Below the pieces are notes generated by a model. It was not told where the DNA came from, ran no database searches, and saw only the letters and a list, made by a program, of their open reading frames with translations. The position numbers and the translations under genes were made by a program. 64,000 nucleotides of DNA from Posidonia oceanica. Taxonomy: Eukaryota > Streptophyta > Magnoliopsida > Alismatales > Posidoniaceae. Location of the stretch: assembly GCA_037176725.1 (NCBI GenBank), contig JAZBRS010000026.1, forward strand, positions 153,523,501 through 153,587,500, in the 5' to 3' direction. Below, one piece after another: positions 11,322-20,788 of this stretch. Every line of letters starts with the position of its first letter. Position 1 is the stretch's first letter.

Positions 11322-13351
11322 CGTAGACACCCCGTTTTGACAGGCCTTTTAGGTAGAAAATTGCTGGAAGTTGGCTCGGAGGAAGGCATTGCAAAACCCA
11401 CTCCAAACCTAAAGCAAACCCACTCCAAACCTAACCCAAATCTAACCCAAAACCACCTATTTCTCAAGCCCAATTCATTATCATAACCTAACCCAAGCCC
11501 AAGCCCATTTGCAGCCCAGCCACTGACTTGCACGTTCAGGCGCTGCATGCACAGGCGACTGGACTTGGTCGCAACTTTGAGTGGCGATTGAGTCAGGCGC
11601 CAGGTGTTGCGGCGACTGGACTGTAACTCAGTCCACCGCCCAAGCTTGCCCGCGTGGCCACCATCGGTCGTCGCCACCTGCCACACCCATCCCCTCTGGA
11701 GTTACTCGTCGCTACGGCCATGCATTACACACCAAACGCTAGTAACTCCCTGCCACAGGTCATCGTCTTCCGTCGGCGGCCTTTCCACGGACTCATGCCT
11801 TCACTGCAACTCCGCCGAATCCCCTGCCACCGGCCTACCACTGACGACTTCGTCGTCCACTCCTACCACCACCTTTGACCTCCTCGCCTACCACACCCTC
11901 TCACAATGCCTCACAGCTCGCCTCTAGCTTCCGCCTACCACGCCGTCGCTTCTCCTTCTCTTTACTCTTTGAACAAAACTCTCGCGTGGCAGCAACTTTG
12001 ACTGCACCGCATCCACACTCTAGCCATCGCATTTGCAATTCGAGAGCACCCAAACGAACCCCTTGCATCTGAGAGTGATTCCCGACCTTTGACGAGCAAC
12101 GCCGCGCCTTCCTCCGCCAGCAATTTGCCTCCAAAGTTGCGCCAGTGGGCAGCTTTCCACCTCCTTGGCCACAACTCCGGCGAGCATTCCAGGTGGGTCC
12201 CTCTCAACCCATTGCGTGCTTAAGGGTCTAGGAACGTTCCTGGACCTTCCTCCTTTGCGGCCGCCTTGGCCGCTACCTCCCCTGCGCCCTCGGCTGCGTT
12301 AGCGGCCATGGTGGCGTGGCAGCGCCGGCAAGCCCCGGTAGAGGTGGGAAAAGGGGCGTTAGCCCCTCTCCTCGTCCGGCAAACACTCCCACACCTTTCC
12401 CCTACCTCGTGACACTTCCCAGCCATGCTTTCGGGACATTGGCTGCATGAGCGGCCAGCCTCCGACGGTCATGGCGGCGCAAAAAGGACGGAGGTGGGTG
12501 GAGCGATCTGGGCCACCTCACGCCATGTCGAAGGCATGGTTAGGATCGTGGGAACGTTGCGGACGTTCCCCGATCATCGCCGGTCTCTTCCTCGCCGCAT
12601 GGAGATCACACTTCGTCAGCGAAGTCCGCTAGACTTCCAGGTTGGGCGCCGCTTCGAGCGGCGGCCAGCTGCAGAGCAGCTGCTGTCAACCCAACTTTGG
12701 GCCGACATCCCCGATGGCCTAGGTCGTCTCTTTGCATTCTGTTTGTTCCTATGCATGCGTGGATATGTGGTCTATAACTATGTATGCTTAGATCTATGTT
12801 TGCTTGTATGTCGGGAGTGTGGCTTGGCTCCAAAGTCGGCCGTTCAGTCTGACTGGTTTGCAGTCTGGCCGCCTCTCCATGGGGCGACTGACTGCAACAC
12901 AGCAGACTGTCAGCCTGACTTTGCGCCAGTGTGCCTCGTTGCCCAGACCCTCGTTTGGCTTGTTATTTATTTCTTTGCATTCGTGGATGTTTTCTCTACA
13001 AGTTTGCATCATTGGTTTTCAAATCTTGCATTGCATGGGTTCCAGATCTGGCCTAGAAGGAAGCTATCTAGAACATGGGTTTGCAGATTGAGTCGCCGTC
13101 TAGGACGGCGACTCACCTGCAAACTCTAGCAGTTCCTCTAGCCAACTTTGAGCCACCGTAGCTGCTGACCCATGCATCCATTTTCCAATTCGTTTGCTTG
13201 CATGCATACCCTGATATGCCATCTTTAGTTGCATGTAATCATTCGCATGTTTCCAAGTTATTTGCATGCCTTAATCGCCCGTTCAAGTTTGCTATTTGGG
13301 AGGTTTGCAGTAATGGCTGCTGCCTGTCAGAGTGGCGACTTGCATAGCCGC
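11322..13351 (+). repeat. 5' LTR of element B, left part
   Basis: Aligns with the start of B's 3' LTR (48070-49931). It begins CGTAGACACCCCG, where the canonical TG has become CG. It stops matching at 13351, where an A-family fragment begins; the LTR resumes at 39772. Relative to the 3' LTR, 633 bp (49932-50564) are missing at this break. Indels and substitutions against the 3' copy are clearly more frequent than between A's two LTRs, in line with B being older than A. The 234-aa open frame at 12425-13129 has no recognisable domain. Confidence 0.85.
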
Positions 13352-13701
13352 CTTTTCGTGGCAGGTCCGGACCTCCCGTCAAGCTCCATGGTGCACCGCA
13401 ACGTCCTTCTTCAACGTCGTCAGCATCGCCAGCGTCACCCGCGTCGCTTCGGTCCCCCATCGGTACTAACTCTAACACTAACTTCTGCATTGCATCCGCA
13501 TCAGCATGCATCACATACATTGCATCTCATCCATTTGCACCTACACATTGCACTGCGGCAACGATCCACGATGTTCGGCGCATCCGCCGGATAAGTGGCT
13601 CACGCCGATAGCAACCCTCTGCTCTCGCCGGTCAAATGGGGTGTCCCGTCAACCCTGAGCAGCGGCCTTGCTTCGCTCGGCTTCGCTCAGGGAGGGGCAT
13701 C
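13352..13701 (+). mobile_element. Orphan 3' internal end of an A-family element
   Basis: This 350-bp stretch is collinear with 33944-34293, the last part of A's internal region, including the AGGGAGGGG polypurine tract directly before an LTR start. It therefore represents the end of a second internal region placed upstream of A's 5' LTR, as in an LTR-internal-LTR-internal-LTR array that later lost its left part together with 633 bp of B's LTR. Confidence 0.85.
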
Positions 13702-16700
13702 TGTAGACACCCTATTTCGACAGGCTGGATCGTTTGGAGCCTTCCGGTGGCTGCTGGACCCGAACCTAGACCCAAACCTACACCTTCCTCTCCTTCTTTC
13801 CCTTCAAAACAAGCCCAAACTCAACCTAGGATTACCCCCCTTTCCCGAACCTGAAAATCCACCAAAATCCATAGGAAAACTCACCCCTGATGACTTAGCA
13901 AACCCACCAAAAAGCCTGCAAAATCTCAAACTAGACCCCTCCCAAAAACCCTAGGAAACTTAGGCAAAAATACCCTTTTTCTACACCTCAAAACCCCCTC
14001 CAAAAACTTCCTCAAAACCAAACCAAAACTCCGAGACCAGAACTAGAAGCCCCAGACCCCACGCCTGCCAAATTTCACCCCTTTCCGAGACTCCTAAGAC
14101 CCCCTTTTGCCTGGATTATCGTTTTCTCTCTCCGGGATTATCGTTTTCTCTCTCCTCTCTCTCTCCTGATTATCGTCTCTCTTTTCATCCCCTTCTTGCC
14201 CTTTCTCTGGCTTGGCTGTGGGCCCCCCTTTGTACTCCTATCTTTTCTCCATCTTATTCCTATTTTTATTTTATTTTTAGCATTTTTCCCGAATTTTAAA
14301 AAATCTTTTCCCTCAAACCTATCTCTTTCCCCTTTTATTCTCCTTTTTCCCCTTTTCTTCTTCTTTTCCTTTTCCTCCTTCTCTCTTTTGCAAAAACCCA
14401 TAAAAATCCTTAAAAATCTGTAAAACCCCAAAACATAAAAGAAACAAATCAGAATTCCAAGAAAAGCAACTAAAAAAACATTAAACAAATGATTAAAAAC
14501 TCAAACTTAACTAAATCAAGCTAAAAAGGAACCAGGCATGCAAACTAAAAAATGCAAAAAAAACTAAAGGAAAATGCTGTAAAATCAAGTAAAAAACTGA
14601 AATAAAATCAGAACCTACCCAAGATAAAAACCCCACTAAAATAATTAAAAAACAAACCCTAAAGGAAAGAATTAAAAATCAAATGCTAAAACAAGTAATT
14701 AAAGAAGACAAAAGGCTTAACTAATAAACATAAGGAAAAAACAGCATAAGAACTTAATTAAAAAAGGAAAAAGAAAATACAGTTAAAAGACTTAAAACAC
14801 TTAATCAAACCAGAAAAATCCAACTAAAAAAACATCAAGAAGAATTAACAAATAAAAATCAAAAACATAGGTCAAAAGACTTAAAGAAGGAAAACATAAA
14901 AGACTAGAACTAAAAAAGCCCAAAACCCACTCAAAATAATATAAAAATAAATCCTAAAAATCCTAATTAACATCCTAAAATACTTAACAAGAAAACAAAA
15001 TTTTAAAAATAATTTAAAAGAATTTAACCAACACTTAATCAAGTGGGAAATGAATTAAAAACAAAAGAAAGTCCTAAAACCCTAATCAAGCCTAAAACAC
15101 ACTAATTAACCTAAAAACAGTCATTAAAAAATCCAGTTAAACACCTAACCTACAACCCAACTCATCTAATATTTTTATTTATTTTTATCTTTTTTTTCCC
15201 TATTTTTATTTCCCTCCTTCTTTCCATCTTTCTTTCTTTCTTCTTTTTATCCTTTCTTTTCTTCTTTACTGGGCTCACCAGCCCATTACCCTATTTCTTC
15301 TTTTTTTAAAACCGCGGCCCACAGCTACAGTCAACCAGCGTCTTCGTCCTCCTCACCTCCTCCCGCGTTGCAGAGCAACAGTACTCGCCGCCTGCAACTC
15401 TGCCCCCGACCTATCACCTCCCGCTCGAGACCGGACTGGCGTGCGCCGGAGCGTCGTCCTTGCTCCTGCCATCGCCTCTCCGCAGCATTCATTGGTCGCA
15501 GACCTGCAAAGCTAAGGGAGGAGTGGTCAGGACTCAGAGTGAAAAAGGAGGGGAAATCAGAGTGCATTTTCAGGAGGAAAGGAGAGGAGAGAGAGGGGGG
15601 TTCATCCAGAGAGAGCAGACGATTCCGAGGCAATCCCCAGCAGGAGAGAGACCGCTTCTTCCCCAGAAATCCACCCAGAAATACCCGAGTTCAGCCTCTT
15701 GCTTCGGCGGCGAACCAGAGGTTGAAACACCCCCAGAACCACTCGAAATTCACTCCCCAATCTCACCCGAGCCCCCTTGCAACTCCTCCCTTCCTTCCTA
15801 CAGAGAACCGAACCCACGAATCACCTGAACACCACCTGAAGCTCCAACTGTAAACCCAACCCGATCTTCTCACAATTCCCTCTACTCCAGCTCACCGCCT
15901 TCTCCCAAACTTCATCCAGAGACTCACTGGACCTCCACCTTCTCAAAACACCAACCATCAAACCCAGCCACCCACCACAGACCAAGAACAGCACAACAAA
16001 CACCTAAGTCTCCCTCAGACCCGAAATTGACCCGACTCTCAAACCTCCTCCATACTCTCCAGAAACCCATTCCAAGCATCCAGCCTCACTCTCCAGACCC
16101 CCAGCTTCCTCTCGGAGGGGCTCCATCCCACCAGACGAGCAGCAGACAAGGCTCCCCACCTCCGGCAGCAACCTGAGGACCCAAAAAATCCGATTCTTCA
16201 CCCGAGCTGCAGAACTTCCGCTTGATCGTTCAGGGAGCTCCAGAAGATCACCCTGAGAAGATCCCAGCCACCGCGAGCGCATGACGACCACCGTTGCGAC
16301 CAGACGAGCGTCGCCGGCCAGCTCCGACTCTGCTGAGGTCGGGAGCACGCACCAGACGCCAAGACAGGTAACTCCTCACCTCCTCCGCTCCCTCTCCCTC
16401 CTCTGTTGCTTTCCCACCGACCAGAAGCCAGTTCCCGATCCTCCTGCTCCAACTGCAAGTCGCCGGGGCGGTGTCTCTTCTCCGGCGCCGGCTGCTGTTC
16501 CTCCTGCTGCTCCAGTCGACAGAGCGATCCCCCGGTGATCTCCGAAGCTCCGCACGAACGCCGGTAGCAGCCTCCGTCGATCAGCACGTCCACAAGCTCC
16601 CTGTGCTGGCGGTGCTGAGCTCCGGTGGCATCCTGCTACAGTGCCAGCCACCGCCGGCAGATCACTGTTTAATTATTTTTCTAGTTGTATAGTTTCTACG

Positions 16701-19457
16701 TTAATATTGCATATCTGTCCTAAGTTTCTTCGTTTTTGCGTTTCAGTCCTCATTTCATTTAGTCTGCTTTGTTTTTAATTTAAAACCATGCTAAATTGCT
16801 GTTTGTATTTATGTTTTTCTGTATTTGCTTTTCAGTCCTGTTACTGTGTGTTTCAGTTGTAATATTTTGTGGTTAAGTCCCTCTGTTTTCGATTTTTGCA
16901 CATAGGTCCAGTAGTAGATCATTTCATTTAAATGCACTAATTTTACCATACTGCATTGCATTCTAGGTCCCTGCATGTTTCTGTTTTTGCATTTAGGTCC
17001 AACACACTGTAGCAACTTAGGTTTTGATTTTAATTTTTGGTTGATGCATTGCACTTTTGCCCCTTTGTTTTTTCATTTTTGCATATAGGTCCATTTTAAA
17101 TGGACAGTAACTCTTGCATGCATTTTTAGCTTATTAAATTGCATTTTCGACCCTGATCTTTTTAAAAATTACACTGCAGTCCTGTAATCTATTTTTCAGA
17201 GCATGTTTTCCATATGAAATTGCATCTTTGACCCTTGCATGATTTAAAAATCACACACAGGTCCTTGCATCTTTCAAAAACCATGTAAAAAGACTGTTTT
17301 GCCCCTAAGTTGCATTTTAACTCCTATGCTTGCAAAATTGCATGTAGACCCTCCACTTGCATTCCCGGACTCTCCAGAATCCCGTTTTCTGGAAAATTTG
17401 CACTTTAGCCCCCTTTCTTTCTTCAAAAATGCTTTTGAATCCCTGTTTTTTCCAAATTGCTTTTCTTTATCTTTTCTTGCTTTGCATGCATCCTGCATTC
17501 ATCTAGCCTGGCATTTTAGCTCCCCTTTGCATACACTAAGCACTTTTAACTTCTCTTCACTTGGGAGGACCTTCAGCACACCCCTAGGGCCTCCTGAACA
17601 CCTAGATCTGTTCTTCTCATCTGTTCTGGCCCTTCTGCTCCGAAGTTGCGATATCTTCCAATCCGACCGTTGGATCTCCTCAAGAAAGCTGCCTAGGCGA
17701 CCGCAGCGAAGCGCTCTTCAGCATGGACCAAGCAGATCCCCGATCAGACTCTCGGATCTCCAGGTATATCCTCCTGAACCCCTGCACTACATTCATTTGC
17801 ATGCCATTTGCTCCGTTTTGCGTGCCTTCATGTTTTCCCGCTTCGTTTTGCGTGCCTTCATGTTTTCTCGCCTCGTTTTGCGCGCAGTCTTGTTTTCCCA
17901 CTCCGTTTTGCGTGCCATTTCTTTGTCTTGCATCGTTTTGCGTGCCTTTTAGTTTTTCCGCTCTGTTTTGCGTGCCTTCATGTTTTCTCGCTCCGTTTTG
18001 CGTGCCTTCATGTTTTCTCGCCTCATTTTGCGCACAGTCTTGTCTTCCCGTTCCGTTTTGCGTGCCATTTCTTTGTCTTGCACCGTTTTGCGTGCCTTTT
18101 AGTTTTTCCGCTCCGTTTTGCGTGCCTTCATGTTTTCTCGCCTCGTTTTGCGCGCAGTCTTGTTTTCCCACTCCGTTTTGCGTGCCATTTCTTTGTCTTG
18201 CATCGTTTTGTGTGCCTTTTAGTTTTTCCGCTCCGTTTTGCGTGCCTTCATGTTTTCCCGCTCCGTTTTGTTTGCCTTCATGTTTTCTCGCCTCGTTTTG
18301 CGCGCAGTCTTGTTTTCCCGCTCCGTTTTGCGGGCCATTTCTTTGTCTTGCACCGTTTTGCGTGCCTTTTAGTTTTTCCGCTCCGTTTTGCGTGCCTTCA
18401 TGTTTTCTCGCTCCGTTTTGCGCACCGCTTCTTTGTTTTGCACCGTTTTGCGTGTCCTTTGGTTTCCCCGTCTCGTTTTGCGTACAGTCTTGTTTTCCCG
18501 CGCCGTTTTCCGTGCCGTTTCTTTGTCTTGCCTCGCTTTGCGTGCTTTCAAGTTTCTTCGCTCTGTTTTGCGCGCCCTTTCTTTGGTTTTCTCGTCTCGA
18601 CTTGCGTGCCCTTGTTTTCCTTGTCCGGTTTTGCACCCCTCTTTCGTTTTTCTGCGTGGTTTTGGCATTCTTGTTCCATTCCTTGTGCCGTTTTGCATGT
18701 CAACCTGGTTTTCGCATCTTTTTGCATACTTGTTTCGCTCCTCGCACTGTTTTACACCGTCCTCCCTTGCGTGTCGATTGGATTGCATGGTTTTCTCGCT
18801 GTTTCGCTTTTTCGCCTGCATTTGCATATAGGGCGATGATGCTTACTGTCTGGAGTTCTCACGAGCCAGGTTCCGCCCGGTTCGGAACACAGACAGCGTT
18901 GCTGAGCGCTTAGATTGCACGTTTACTTTCCTGCATTGCATTCCCCCACTTAGAGCACACCTTCGAGCATTTAGACAGGCATTCATTGGCACTTAGACAT
19001 TCAAAGTCTGCATTTCCCTGCATATGCGAGCGTAAGCCTAGAAAGACCGATTCTCAGGCGTGTCGGGGGTGCCTAACACCTTCCCCGCGCGTAACAGGAG
19101 TCCTTACCCTCTCTTGGCCCGTAATGACCATATTGCTCTTGGCCTAGGCACGAGTCACATCATTTGCATTCATTTGCATCTCATTTCTTTTGCATTGCCC
19201 TGCATTGCATCTTTTGCTTGGTTTTGCGCGATTATTCGCGCATTTCCCCGATTTTCCTCGTCTTCCGATTTAATAGACTTAGTGGCGACTCCGATTTTGT
19301 CTTGTCTTCTTCTTTTCTTTCCTTTTTTCCCTCTTTTAAATGTTTTCGAGTTAGGTCTTCCTTCTCGGACATAGCCGCTAATAGTGAGCCTGATTCCGAT
19401 CGGTGCACGCGAGCTTTGGCAACGTGCATGGACGATCCGAACACCGGGATCGCTACA
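13702..19457 (+). repeat. 5' LTR of element A (5756 bp)
   Basis: Starts TGTAGACACCC and ends GCTACA, one base before the primer site. Regions in order: short Pro-rich-looking segment; pyrimidine-rich 14100-14400; very A-rich 14430-15180; GC-rich, exon-like 15300-16650; then T-rich with many GCATTTGCAT motifs; 30-bp minisatellite 17811-18560; an 80-bp block shared by all LTRs at 19041-19117; an internal copy of the primer site TGGCGACTCCG at 19283-19293. Splice-donor-like sites occur at 16368 and 17764. The 278-bp excess over the 3' LTR is almost wholly nine extra minisatellite monomers (270 bp). Confidence 0.93.
17811..18560 (+). repeat. 30-bp higher-order minisatellite in A's 5' LTR
   Basis: Exact 30-bp monomers ending in CGTTTTG, in four types by their centres: a (CTTCATGTTTTC), b (GCAGTCTTGTTTTC), c (CATTTCTTTGTCTTGC) and d (CTTTTAGTTTTTC). 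The order is aabcd, aabcd, abcd, aabcd, then a and variant monomers. The 3' LTR has aabcd, aabcd, a and the same variant tail, so it is nine monomers shorter. Because 30 is a multiple of three, long meaningless frames stay open on both strands. Confidence 0.92.
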
Positions 19458-19458
19458 G

Positions 19459-19476
19459 TGGCGACTCCGCTGGGGA
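19459..19476 (+). promoter_or_regulatory. Primer-binding site of element A (tRNA-Arg)
   Basis: TGGCGACTCCGCTGGGGA lies one base after the LTR's terminal TACA. Its first 17 bases are the exact complement of CCCCAGCGGAGTCG plus CCA, the 3' end of plant tRNA-Arg(ACG) as I know it. tRNA-Arg priming is reported for Ogre-type elements. Confidence 0.92.
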
Positions 19477-20788
19477 TACTAGACTCCAGCTTTTGCTTTC
19501 GCTTTCGCTTGCTTGGGTTTTGCTTTCTTTGTTTGCCTCTTTGTTTCTTTTGTCTGTTTTGCTCGTCTTCCTGTGCAAACTCCTAGCAAGTCACCTTGTG
19601 GTTACTTCGCTTAGGTTTTGCACCCCCTCTCGGCTGCTTTCGCCTTAGTTTTGCTGTGCCTCGCTCTGCTTTGCCTAACTTGCTTGTTTGCTTGCATTTT
19701 CTTTGTCCCTGTCTTTATTTGCTTCGCAACTTACCTGTCTTTACTTTATTTTTCCATGCTTGCTTATTATCGCTTCATTTCCTGCATAACACATGTCTAC
19801 ATACTTGTTTGGCAATAATACATGCTTTTTGAATGATGAATGCTTCTTTTACACCTTTGCTATGTCACTACGCACGCACATGCCTTGCATACATGCTTTT
19901 TGACTCGATGAATGTTTTTCTTCACCATTATGCTCACAAACACTCGCACATGCCATGCACTTGCCTTTTGTTATGTTGTATGTTGTTTGCTTGCCATGCT
20001 TGACTGATTTTCTTCCCTCTCGCACTTGCCATGCTTAGGATAGTAGAAACTTGTCTGCTCTCCCCGAGGTTAACTAAAAAATGCAAGTAAAATGAACTTT
20101 TAGGAGCAACTAGAGACTCTGAACAATCCTTCACTCCCTTTTGGTTAATAAAATGTGCAAGATAAAAGACTTTAATCATTTGCATAAGCATCATATAGGG
20201 CATGCACTCTTCTCCTCTGAGTCCACCTACTAGTCTGCGAAGGACGGTTTCGGCCTCTCACCCCGATGCTTTGGCATGGTGTGAGTCAGTCGGTCTGTCC
20301 CCCCTTGTCCGGGGTCGCGTCGGTGTTAGTGGAGGGTACCACCTACGCTTTGGCGGGGTAGAGGCCACCAACGCACCACCCTGTCATTACCTGAGCTTTG
20401 GGCCGGGAGTTAGACAGGGAGCCTACTTTTCTGACTCGAGTCGGTGACCCGTACACCCAGGGATACCCGGAGTAGACAACCTTGCTAGGAAACACTAGTT
20501 AGGTGAGGGGAGGGCATACTAGAAAGCATACATGACATTCATGCCATAACTTAATGCATTTTGCATCCTTTTTTTTCTAACCCTAGTCTCCTGTTGTGTC
20601 TTTAACAGAGTTCAGTAAGCGATCTCCTTAGCTGGAGCTCGGGTTCTTCCCCTTGCTGACATCTCTGCTGAGACATCTGTGCTCGACCATCTCTTTCTGA
20701 GCTACTCTTCTTTGCGAGCATAGCTCCTCGTAGAGCCCGTCCCCTTTTCCTCCGTCGCAGCCCCGTTTTGACTCGCTCTCGGTCAGCA
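19477..20788 (+). other. 5' leader of element A
   Basis: Non-coding leader. Bases 20200-20470 are strongly conserved with the leaders of C, B and D and may be a packaging or dimerisation signal. A canonical-looking 3' splice site (long pyrimidine tract, CTAAC, then TTTAACAG with AG at 20607-20608) lies 180 bp before the gag ATG. No ORF1 as found in typical Ogre elements is present. Confidence 0.6.

Noticed and set aside
15368..16692. Several 70-160 aa frames in the GC-rich part of A's LTR (also 36045-37276 and 56957-58172)
   Set aside because: Overlapping frames on both strands in GC-rich, Pro/Ser-type sequence without conserved protein; more likely an untranslated exon-like region.
17811..18560. 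Possible CRISPR-like array of regular 30-bp repeats
   Set aside because: There are no unique spacers between repeats; it is a plain minisatellite in a plant LTR.
17723..18913. Long open frames on both strands (396, 343 and 318 aa) in A's LTR, with counterparts at 38264-39227
   Set aside because: They result from 30-bp repeats, whose length is a multiple of three. Both strands and several frames stay open, the product is a Cys/Phe/Ser repeat, and copy number differs between the two LTRs.
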